This document shows, piece after piece, positions 1 through 5,177 of a stretch of 5,180 nucleotides of DNA (its first letter is position 1; each line of letters opens with the position of its first letter). Location: assembly GCA_002397155.1 (NCBI GenBank), contig DGZR01000005.1:8873-14052 (forward strand), read 5' to 3'. The stretch is from Firmicutes bacterium UBA4975 (GTDB lineage Bacteria > Bacillota > Proteinivoracia > UBA4975). Below the pieces are notes generated by a model that was not told the origin of the DNA, searched no databases, and was given only the letters and a program-made list of their open reading frames with translations. A program made the translations under genes and the position numbers.

Positions 1-52
1 TAGGGGCACCATCCGCAAAGAGGCGAGAACGAGGAAAAAGCGGGGTGAGGAA

Positions 53-331
53 ATGGGTAACCAACAGTTTCAAAGTGCAGTGCTGGAAAAGCTTGAGCAG
101 CTGACAACTCGGATGGACAGCATGGAAAACCGGATGGGCAGTATAGAAGCCAACATGGCAACCAAGGATGAACTGGCAAGAGTAAAAGAAATTGTGGTCA
201 AGATAGAGAACGAACATGGCCTAAAACTCGGTGCCCTGTTTGACGGATATGTCCAAAATGCGGACAAGCTTGACCGGATAGAGAAGATCGTTGCCAGGCA
301 TGACGAAGCCCTACTGAAAAAAGTTAAATAG
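53..331 (+). CDS. Small coiled-coil protein of unknown function
   Basis: A 92-residue soluble, highly charged protein with no signal peptide or membrane segment. Residues about 8-35 form a heptad-like coiled coil (LEKLEQL, TRMDSMENRM, GSIEANM). A second helical stretch follows at about 38-54 (DELARVKEIVVKIENEH), then a LGALFDGY motif at about 59-66 and a final helix (DKLDRIEKIVARHDEALL). Small proteins with this layout, including the ENEHG...LGALFDGY segment, recur in Firmicutes as hypothetical proteins; no biochemical role is known to me. The chosen ATG has a GGGGTGA ribosome-binding site just upstream. The same frame is open back to the first base of the window, so a start further upstream cannot be excluded. 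A hairpin terminator follows the stop codon by 2 bases, so this is the last gene of its transcript. It lies beside a recombinase fossil at ssrA and may be cargo of that element; this is inference. Confidence 0.75.
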   Translation: MGNQQFQSAVLEKLEQLTTRMDSMENRMGSIEANMATKDELARVKEIVVKIENEHGLKLGALFDGYVQNADKLDRIEKIVARHDEALLKKVK

Positions 332-333
332 AG

Positions 334-373
334 GCCATCTTGACGAAACAAGCCCTCAAGGTGGCTTTAGTTT
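334..373 (+). terminator. Rho-independent terminator of the coiled-coil gene
   Basis: GCCATCTTGA (334-343) pairs over 10 bp, including one G-U, with TCAAGGTGGC (356-365) around a 12-base loop, followed by TTTAGTTT. It starts 2 bases after the stop codon at 329-331. The U-tract is interrupted by AG, so strength is probably moderate. Confidence 0.7.
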
Positions 374-473
374 AAGAAGGAGAGTGTGAACTTAAGCTGG
401 CCTGGGCATCAGTTCCAGAAAAGAGAGGCAGTGGAAGGACCCCTGGATGGATAATAAATCGCCCAGTATTTAG

Positions 474-586
474 GACATAAAAATAAAAAGCCCGGAAATG
501 CAAAAACGCATTATCCAGGCTTTTATCCAGCGGGTTGTCGTTTATGATGATGATACCATTAATGTTACCTTAAGTGTGGATTTTGA
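474..586 (+). pseudogene. C-terminal remnant of a (serine-type) site-specific recombinase
   Basis: After an in-frame stop at 471-473, the frame reads DIKIKSPEMQKRII, then QAFIQRVVVYDDDTI, then NVTLSVDFDGGGGG. The pattern 'K-I-I-x-x-F-I-x-x-V-x-V-Y-D-D' followed by a beta strand and a terminal acidic/aromatic run is typical of the extreme C-terminus of large serine recombinases in Firmicutes. Only about 38 recognisable residues remain of a protein normally several hundred residues long; the catalytic resolvase domain is absent from the window. An ATG at 498 has no ribosome-binding site and is an internal methionine. From base 587 the frame is simply the antisense of ssrA (GGGGGSRTRVRR...) and continues to a stop at 717-719; that tail should not be taken as protein. 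The family call rests on motif memory and is moderately sure; being a fossil is clear if the family call holds. Confidence 0.6.
479..520 (-). terminator. Rho-independent terminator of ssrA
   Basis: Read on the minus strand, GCCTGGATAATGC (520-508) pairs with GCATTTCCGGGC (501-490) over 12 bp with one G-U and one bulged base. The loop is GTTTTT, and TTTTTATTTTT (489-479) follows directly. It lies about 67 bases beyond the tmRNA 3' end in the right orientation. The hairpin sits wholly inside the recombinase remnant on the other strand, where it is followed by a shorter TTTTAT and might also stop plus-strand transcription. Confidence 0.8.
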
Positions 587-620
587 TGGTGGAGGCGGCG
601 GGAGTCGAACCCGCGTCCGA
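585..620. other. Putative integration (att) site in the ssrA 3' end
   Basis: The junction between the recombinase remnant and the acceptor/T-arm of ssrA lies here. Integrative elements often recombine in tRNA or tmRNA 3' ends and restore the RNA gene, with their integrase next to the junction; the arrangement seen matches. No second copy of the T-arm/acceptor sequence is present in the window, so the other end of the element, if it still exists, is outside. Exact core limits cannot be set from one copy. Confidence 0.4.
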
Positions 621-942
621 AGGTCAAGCCACGGAAGCATCTCCGAGCGCATTCCCTGTTTTAATTCTCGCCTTTGGCAGCTCCCAGGGACAGGATCAGC
701 CGTCGGCCAGCCTCCTTAGTTTCCCGGCGGCGGCGGAGACAAATGCCGTCGGTAGCCCGCATTAGCGACGCCCTGGCCAATCCCCACGGGCGGGGAACTG
801 GAAGGACGGCAGCCTATTTAACTAGGCCGCGAAAGCGTAATTATCGTTGGCAGTTAATAGCCTTTTCCAGTTGTTGACGGGGTCCGGCCCCCGGCTCGCT
901 TCTTCCGCCACTTCAAACCCCCGTCGAAACCAGTACGCCCCC
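587..942 (-). ncRNA. ssrA: tmRNA (transfer-messenger RNA)
   Basis: Rescues ribosomes stalled on broken mRNA: it is charged with alanine like a tRNA, then serves as template for a degradation tag. On the minus strand the 5' end GGGGGCG (942-936) pairs with CGCCTCC (597-591) as a 7-bp acceptor stem with one G-U. This is followed by an A discriminator at 590 and an encoded CCA (589-587). The T-arm GCGGG-TTCGACT-CCCGC occupies 614-598. The diagnostic 5' tRNA-like sequence GGTTTCGACGGGGG lies within 929-916. A GGGG/CCCC hairpin at 891-879 fits pseudoknot 1. The tag frame is at 851-822, with its stop codon in the loop of the GGCCTA...TAGGCT stem, as is usual. GC-rich paired segments between the tag and the T-arm match the place of pseudoknots 2-4. 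The 356-nt length is normal for one-piece tmRNA. It has its own promoter (971-999) and terminator (479-520). SmpB is not in the window. Confidence 0.97.
822..851 (-). other. tmRNA proteolysis-tag reading frame
   Basis: The resume codon GCC at 851-849 opens nine codons, A-N-D-N-Y-A-F-A-A, then TAG. With the alanine carried by the tmRNA itself the appended peptide is (A)ANDNYAFAA. The A-N-D-N-Y start is the common Firmicute form. The C-terminal three residues are FAA rather than the much more usual LAA or VAA recognised by ClpXP-type proteases. Confidence 0.9.
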
Positions 943-970
943 ATTGCTTTGGCCTGTCGGCGGCAAATGC

Positions 971-999
971 ATTATAGCATTTTTAGTTGTCAAAAACAA
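971..999 (-). promoter_or_regulatory. ssrA promoter (extended -10)
   Basis: On the minus strand a perfect TATAAT (976-971) is preceded by TG one base upstream, giving TGCTATAAT, an extended -10. With a 17-bp spacer the -35 position is TTGTTT (999-994), a weak match. A better TTGACA (993-988) exists but lies only 11 bp from the -10, too close to be the partner. A/T tracts at 1014-1035 sit where an UP element would be. Initiation near 964 would give a leader of about 20 bases, to be removed by RNase P at 942. Confidence 0.75.
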
Positions 1000-1075
1000 A
1001 TCGCTGGGGTCCATTTTTACTTTTTTTACCTTTTAGTCGGGGGATGGTCTGTCAAATTGACTTTAGAATAAACTT

Positions 1076-1906
1076 TTATTGTTGGCTCTGCTTCCTTTTC
1101 GCTTTATCTCGGTACTCGCTGGGACTTAACCCAGTGTGCAGCTTAAAGAAGTTGGCAAAATGGCTGCTGTTTTGGAACCCGCACTGCAGACATATCTCGG
1201 TGATTGTCTGGCTGGTGGCGCTCAGGAACTCTTTTGCTTTTTCCACCCGCACTTGGGTCAGGTAGGCAAAAGGAGTCTTGCCCGTCTCTTTTTGAAAGAT
1301 GCGGATAAAGTGAAAAGAGCTATAATGGGCTTTGTGGGCCAATTCTTCAAGGGTGATTTTTTTAAAGTAGTTTTCATTGATGTAATCCACGGCGGGATCG
1401 ATACTTCTGATTTTGCGGTTTTCCACCGTTAAGACCGCCGGTCTGGGCAGGCTTTTCAAAAGCAGGCTGGTTATCAGGCGGGCTAAATCACCCAGTAGGG
1501 TATCCCGGCCCAGGTAGTCTCCGCGCGCCTCCTGGTAAAACATGGCCAGGCGGCTGCCAATAACTTTGCTTTCCTTTAGGTAAAAGACCTTTTCGCCACC
1601 CATGTGATTTACGGGGGCAAGGGTTTTAAGAAAATTATTTTCAATAAATATGACACTGTTAAAGGAATTTACCCTCACGAGGACGAACATATAGTACCCC
1701 GGAGGAGAAACAATTTTCCGGGTATTGGGGCAACGAGGACAAAAGAGAAAGTCCTCGGTCCCCACCGTTTCGAAGCTTAAGGGCTGCTTCAAACCTTGGC
1801 TGGAGGAATGACTTATTGTCAGGGGTCCGACCTCGGGCGTTGGCCCCGGGAATTTGGCGCCAGCGTGGAAGTGACCCGACCTCTCCTTGGACAAGTTTAT
1901 CACCAT
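1076..1906 (-). CDS. AraC-family transcriptional regulator
   Basis: A 276-residue cytoplasmic DNA-binding protein. The C-terminal AraC/XylS domain (about 167-270) is complete. It has a first helix-turn-helix at about 184-209 (ITLEELAHKAHYSSFHFIRIFQKE) and a second at about 233-259 (TITEICLQCGFQNSSHFANFFK), closing with the family signature TGLSPSEYR. The N-terminal 150 or so residues should be the effector-binding/dimerisation part; they look beta-rich, but I cannot assign a ligand. An unusual CPRC motif lies at residues 56-59. The ATG at 1906 is chosen because of the ideal AGGAGG (1917-1912). A GTG at 1999 would add 31 residues but lies upstream of the predicted promoter's start point and has no ribosome-binding site. 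It is divergent from the solute-binding lipoprotein gene across 131 bases, so it probably controls that operon and perhaps itself. Only a weak case exists for a terminator before ssrA, so some readthrough is possible. Confidence 0.93.
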   Translation of the reverse strand: MVINLSKERSGHFHAGAKFPGPTPEVGPLTISHSSSQGLKQPLSFETVGTEDFLFCPRCPNTRKIVSPPGYYMFVLVRVNSFNSVIFIENNFLKTLAPVNHMGGEKVFYLKESKVIGSRLAMFYQEARGDYLGRDTLLGDLARLITSLLLKSLPRPAVLTVENRKIRSIDPAVDYINENYFKKITLEELAHKAHYSSFHFIRIFQKETGKTPFAYLTQVRVEKAKEFLSATSQTITEICLQCGFQNSSHFANFFKLHTGLSPSEYRDKAKRKQSQQ

Positions 1907-1911
1907 GGTTA

Positions 1912-1917
1912 CCTCCT
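1912..1917 (-). promoter_or_regulatory. Ribosome-binding site deciding the araC-type start
   Basis: AGGAGG, within GGGGTGAGGAGGTAACC directly before ATG, ends 5 bases upstream of the ATG at 1906. This is close to a full complement of the 16S rRNA 3' end and clearly favours this start over the in-frame GTG at 1999. Confidence 0.88.
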
Positions 1918-1966
1918 CACCCCTTGATGAACAGAAAGCCACCTTTTTTATCTGCTCTTTAGCAAT

Positions 1967-1996
1967 ATTATATAGGTCTAGATATTGCTCTGTAAT
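1967..1996 (-). promoter_or_regulatory. Promoter of the AraC-type regulator
   Basis: On the minus strand, a perfect TATAAT (1972-1967) stands 18 bp from ATTACA (1996-1991), a 4/6 match to TTGACA. Transcription from about 1960 would give a leader of about 54 bases. The same AT-rich block reads TATTAT/TATATA on the plus strand and may also serve as the -10 of the divergent operon, but no convincing plus-strand -35 is visible. Confidence 0.55.
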
Positions 1997-2012
1997 CACC
2001 CCGGGGGTGATT
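1994..2012. promoter_or_regulatory. Perfect palindrome, candidate operator
   Basis: AATCACCCC-G-GGGGTGATT is a perfect 9-bp inverted repeat with a one-base centre. It overlaps the predicted -35 of the AraC-type gene and lies 26 bases before the lipoprotein start. It could be the site of a dimeric regulator acting on both genes. AraC proteins more often use direct repeats, so a different regulator may bind it, or it may act as an RNA hairpin in the plus-strand leader. Confidence 0.55.
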
Positions 2013-2022
2013 TGCGAACGAG

Positions 2023-2031
2023 AAAGGGTGA
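2023..2031 (+). promoter_or_regulatory. Ribosome-binding site of the solute-binding lipoprotein
   Basis: AAAGGGTGA ends 6 bases before ATG 2038 and is complementary to the anti-Shine-Dalgarno sequence through GGTGA. It shares GGGTGAT with the palindrome arm 21 bp upstream, so it could double as a protein-binding half-site. Confidence 0.65.
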
Positions 2032-2037
2032 TAGTGT

Positions 2038-3438
2038 ATGTACTTACTTAGCCGTGAAGCCGTTTCCAGAGTTTTAGTTGTTATGTTAATCCTTTCGGCC
2101 GCCCTTTTAGCGGGCTGTGCCAATAAAAATGAACCCAGCCCCGCCAATCCAGTTACCCTCACCCTTTGGCACAATTTTGGCGGGCAGATGCAGACCACCA
2201 TGGACGAGTTGGTGGATGAATTCAACAACACCCTGGGCAAGGAAAAGGGGATCATTCTCAATGTAACTTCGATTTCCGACTCGGCCACCATCCGGGACAA
2301 GCTGACAGCCATCGCCGCCGACGACCCGGGAGCGCCGGAAATGCCGGATATCGCTACCTGCTACCCCCAGACCGCCACCCTCCTGGCGGCTAAGGGGCTC
2401 CTGGCCCCCCTGGACCGTTACTTTTCCCCCCAAGAACTTGAGGCCTACCTGCCCCGCTTCCTCGATGAGGGCAGGTTAGGGGGAGAGCTCTACGTCTTTC
2501 CCTTTGCTAAATCCACAGAAGTCCTCTTTGTCAACAAGACCCTGTTTAATGAATTCTCTGCGGCTTCAGGAGTTGACCTCCAGCAGCTTGCTACCTTTGA
2601 GGGTATTGCCGACGCCGCTCTCAAGTACTATAACTGGACCGATTCCCTCACCCCGGAAGTAGGGGGGGACGGCAAGAACTTTTATACCGCCGATTCCCTT
2701 TTCAATCTGGCCCAGGTCGGTATGGAACAGTTGGGACGCTCGCTGCTGGTCCATGGTGAGCTTGCGCTGGATAACCCGGAATTTCAGCGAATATGGTCGT
2801 TTAGCTACGAACCGGCGGTAAAAGGCGGCTATGCCCTTTACTACGGCTACTCATCTGATCTGGCCAAGACTGGGGAGATTGTCTGTTCGACGGGTTCCAC
2901 CGCCGGCATCTTGTTTTACGGGACGAGCATAACCTATCCGGACAATACCAGCCGGGAGGTGGAGTACGTCGTCCTGCCCTATCCCACTTTTCAGGGTGGG
3001 GAAAAAATCGCCATCCAAAGGGGAAGCGGCCTGGTGGTGGCAAAATCCACTCCCGCCAAGGAAAAAGCGGCGTCAATTTTCTTGAAATGGTTTACCGCCC
3101 CTAAACAGAACTTGAAGTTCGTGGCCACCACCGGCTACCTGCCCGTGACCCATGCAGCTTTTGGCGACTGCATCGCTGAAGAGATCAGCAGCACGGCAAA
3201 CGAGAACATAAAAAAACTCTTGGAAACTGCCATCACTGTCCACCGAGAGTACGATTTTTACATCCCGCCGATTTTCGAGAGCTATGACGCGATTGCCAAA
3301 GAATACGAAACAGCCATAAAGCAAAAAACAGGCGAAGCTCGGGCTCGCTACCTGGCTTTGCTGGATATCACGTCCGCCGCCATGGCCTACCAGGAGGCCT
3401 CCAGGGGGGTATACGAGGGCTTTATCGTCGGCAAGTAG
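2038..3438 (+). CDS. Extracellular solute-binding lipoprotein (ABC family 1 type)
   Basis: A 466-residue binding protein anchored to the outer face of the membrane. A lipoprotein signal peptide covers residues 1-26 (basic start, hydrophobic core VLVVMLILSAALLAG) with lipobox LLAGC and acylated Cys27. The mature part begins with the family-1 strand LTLWHNFGG (about 41-49). The hinge-region block LYVFPFAKSTEVLFVNKTLF (about 151-170) follows. The C-terminal signature KAASIFLKWFTAP...TTGYLPV spans about 343-370. These are features of the maltose/glycerol-phosphate (SBP_bac_1, UgpB/MalE-like) group. Length is slightly above the usual 420-450. Substrate cannot be told; sugars, oligosaccharides or polyol phosphates are typical of the group. 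No ABC permease or ATPase gene adjoins it. The next gene, 24 bases on and probably co-transcribed, is a membrane-bound regulator, so a sensory role or delivery to a remote or shared transporter is possible. The divergent AraC-type gene is the likely regulator. Confidence 0.92.
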   Translation: MYLLSREAVSRVLVVMLILSAALLAGCANKNEPSPANPVTLTLWHNFGGQMQTTMDELVDEFNNTLGKEKGIILNVTSISDSATIRDKLTAIAADDPGAPEMPDIATCYPQTATLLAAKGLLAPLDRYFSPQELEAYLPRFLDEGRLGGELYVFPFAKSTEVLFVNKTLFNEFSAASGVDLQQLATFEGIADAALKYYNWTDSLTPEVGGDGKNFYTADSLFNLAQVGMEQLGRSLLVHGELALDNPEFQRIWSFSYEPAVKGGYALYYGYSSDLAKTGEIVCSTGSTAGILFYGTSITYPDNTSREVEYVVLPYPTFQGGEKIAIQRGSGLVVAKSTPAKEKAASIFLKWFTAPKQNLKFVATTGYLPVTHAAFGDCIAEEISSTANENIKKLLETAITVHREYDFYIPPIFESYDAIAKEYETAIKQKTGEARARYLALLDITSAAMAYQEASRGVYEGFIVGK

Positions 3439-3462
3439 TCTTTTTTTCGGGGGAGGTGCAAA

Positions 3463-5088
3463 ATGGGGAAAAACCCTTTAGCGGCAAAACTGAAAAACTA
3501 CAAAGCCGGCATCAGCATGGTGAGCCGCTCGGGGCTGCCCATGCGCCACCGCCTATTCGGCTTTTTTCTTGCCTTTCTCTTGCTGGTCATGGCCGGGGTG
3601 CTGGCCGTGTTGTATGCCAGCGGCATCTTCAAGACGGGTTACATGGAAAACTACGCCTACCTGGATAGAGAGCTCAATGAAACCGCCGAAAGTTTAAGCC
3701 GGGATTACAGCACCATCACCGTTCACACTGTGGAGTTGGCCCAGACCCTATCGCGCAATCTGGAAGGTGAGTGTTTAGAACGGGGAATCCCCGCCCAAAC
3801 CCTAGGAGAACACCCGGAGGAGCTGGAGGGGATACTGAAGGGACAATTCTCCCACTTGACTAGCGCCTTGGAAAGGACCAAGAGCAGCGGCGTTTTCCTG
3901 ATCCTCGACGCCACAATAAACCCCCGGCTCGAAAGCGCCCGCTATTCTCGGGGCGGTCTGCTGATAAAAAACATGGAGCCAAACGTCGTTAGTTCTTCTT
4001 TTGCCCATCTGCGTTTTTTGCGGGGCCCGATGTCGGTGGCCAAAGAAAACAAAATGCAAGTACTACCCCAATGGCGCATGGAATTTATGGTAGAAAATCT
4101 TGAGGGCTATGCTCTGACCATACAAAACGCCCGGGGCAGCTCCCTGCCTCTTTCCCGCCTGTACCTTTGGTGTCACGGAAAAATGATTGGCAGCGATAGC
4201 GAGGCCGCTATGTACTGTTTCGCCCCCTTGGTAGATTCCCTGGGCAATGTCCTGGGAGTATGCGGTTTTGAAGTGAGCTCAATGCTCTTTAAACTCACCT
4301 ATACTCCCCAAAACACCAAGTACAGCAACCTCTTTTATCTCTTTTCACCCTGGGAAAATAATCATATACTCGCAGAGGAACCGCTGCTAGCCGGTAGCAG
4401 TCGGCCTTGCCAACTCTCCGGGGACCCCTTCGCGGTTAAAGCGGAGAAGAAATTTGCTCTCTACAAGCAGGAAGGATGCCCGACTTTCGCCGGACTGCAT
4501 GAGACCATCTCCCTCTACCCCCGGGATTCTGTGTACAAAGAAAAGTGGGCGCTGGCTCTGGTTATGCCCGAAGGAGAACTGGCCGAGATTGTCACCGGTC
4601 AAAATAAGCAGCTCTCCCTGTTTCTTCTGGCGCTGGTCTGCATAAGCATAGCCATTTCAGCAATTGTCAGCAGGAGATATGTAAAACCCGTAGTAAGCGC
4701 CCTGGATGCAATCAAGACCGAAAAACTTAGCGGGGAGACAAAGACCAAAATCCCTGAAATTGACGACCTCATCAGCTACCTGGCCCAACAGGATGAGGTG
4801 ACCCCCGATCCGCCCCTGTCTGAGGGGCGCGAGGAAAAAGGACCCTTGTTGCGCCAGTTTGAAATAAACATAAGTTCCCTGTCGGCAGCGGAGCGGTCGG
4901 TTTTTGACCTGTACATGAAAGGCTGCACGGCTCAGGAGATAGCCGGAACCCTTTTCCTCTCTATTAACACGATAAAAACCCACAACAAGCGGATTTACGA
5001 AAAGCTCAACATCTCTTCCCGAAAAGAACTGATGCTCTACATTCAAATGCTGGAAGAGAGCCGAGAGAAGAAAAATAACCGTTCTTAG
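3463..5088 (+). CDS. Membrane-anchored LuxR-type regulator with extracytoplasmic Cache-like sensor
   Basis: A 541-residue one-component receptor. A short basic cytoplasmic tail is followed by TM1 (about 31-53, LFGFFLAFLLLVMAGVLAVL). A roughly 330-residue extracytoplasmic region follows (about 54-383), then TM2 (about 384-403), a HAMP-like segment (about 404-441) and a linker. A LuxR/GerE helix-turn-helix ends the protein (about 472-530): LSAAERSVFDLYMKG, then TAQEIAGTLFLSINTIKTH and EKLNISSRKEL. The outer region has Cache-type signatures: APLVDSLGNVLGVCGFEVS (about 254-272), like the end of the first subdomain, and WALALVMPEGEL (about 362-373), as found just before the second membrane helix. 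It has neither a kinase nor a receiver domain, so ligand binding outside must reach the DNA-binding domain through the membrane. The ATG has a strong GGGAGGTG (3451-3458). The gene follows the lipoprotein gene in a probable operon; its ligand may be the same solute or the loaded lipoprotein (inference). Six cysteines lie in the outer region. Confidence 0.88.
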   Translation: MGKNPLAAKLKNYKAGISMVSRSGLPMRHRLFGFFLAFLLLVMAGVLAVLYASGIFKTGYMENYAYLDRELNETAESLSRDYSTITVHTVELAQTLSRNLEGECLERGIPAQTLGEHPEELEGILKGQFSHLTSALERTKSSGVFLILDATINPRLESARYSRGGLLIKNMEPNVVSSSFAHLRFLRGPMSVAKENKMQVLPQWRMEFMVENLEGYALTIQNARGSSLPLSRLYLWCHGKMIGSDSEAAMYCFAPLVDSLGNVLGVCGFEVSSMLFKLTYTPQNTKYSNLFYLFSPWENNHILAEEPLLAGSSRPCQLSGDPFAVKAEKKFALYKQEGCPTFAGLHETISLYPRDSVYKEKWALALVMPEGELAEIVTGQNKQLSLFLLALVCISIAISAIVSRRYVKPVVSALDAIKTEKLSGETKTKIPEIDDLISYLAQQDEVTPDPPLSEGREEKGPLLRQFEINISSLSAAERSVFDLYMKGCTAQEIAGTLFLSINTIKTHNKRIYEKLNISSRKELMLYIQMLEESREKKNNRS

Positions 5089-5117
5089 GGGAGGCCGGAC
5101 CTCCCCTTTTTGTTTTT
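5088..5117 (+). terminator. Rho-independent terminator after the LuxR-type gene
   Basis: GGGGAGG (5088-5094) pairs perfectly with CCTCCCC (5100-5106) around CCGGA, followed by TTTTTGTTTTT. The first G of the stem is the last base of the stop codon TAG, so translation to the end would overlap the hairpin. It closes the lipoprotein/regulator operon. Confidence 0.9.
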
Positions 5118-5134
5118 AGTTGGCCCATGCATAA

Positions 5135-5172
5135 TTCCCTCCTTTTTTCCTACATTAGGAAGGAGGAGGGAA
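5135..5172 (+). promoter_or_regulatory. Hairpin burying the ribosome-binding site of the next gene
   Basis: TTCCCTCCT (5135-5143) is the exact complement of AGGAGGGAA (5164-5172). TTCCTA (5147-5152) pairs with TAGGAA (5156-5161) around a CAT loop. Between these helices TTT faces GG, which can form G-U pairs with one bulge. The 3' arm is the ribosome-binding site AAGGAGGAGGG (5160-5170) for the ATG at 5178, so folding would hide it. No U-tract follows, so it is not a terminator. Confidence 0.6.
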
Positions 5173-5177
5173 AAGAG

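Noticed and set aside
386..454. 22-codon GTG-started frame after AAGGAG (377-382)
   Set aside because: Spacing of only 3 bases to the GTG, no recognisable sequence, and it lies just after a terminator; nothing supports translation.
498..719. 73-residue plus-strand ORF as an intact protein
   Set aside because: No ribosome-binding site, the first third is a recombinase tail and the rest is antisense of ssrA.
988..993. Perfect TTGACA as the -35 of the ssrA promoter
   Set aside because: It lies 11 bp from the TATAAT, too short a spacer; the extended -10 is the more likely determinant.
1050..1061. GTCAA-A-TTGAC inverted repeat as a terminator for the AraC-type gene
   Set aside because: The arms leave no room for a loop beyond a 4-bp stem and no T-tract follows on the minus strand.
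1136..1432. 98-residue plus-strand ORF
   Set aside because: It is antisense to the helix-turn-helix region of the AraC-type gene, without a start signal.
1907..1999. 31-residue N-terminal extension of the AraC-type regulator from a GTG at 1999
   Set aside because: The extension spans the predicted TATAAT promoter, has no ribosome-binding site, and an ideal AGGAGG precedes the ATG at 1906.
4657..5046. 129-residue minus-strand ORF
   Set aside because: It is the antisense of the LuxR-type gene's membrane and DNA-binding regions, has no homology I recognise, and the plus-strand gene is unambiguous.
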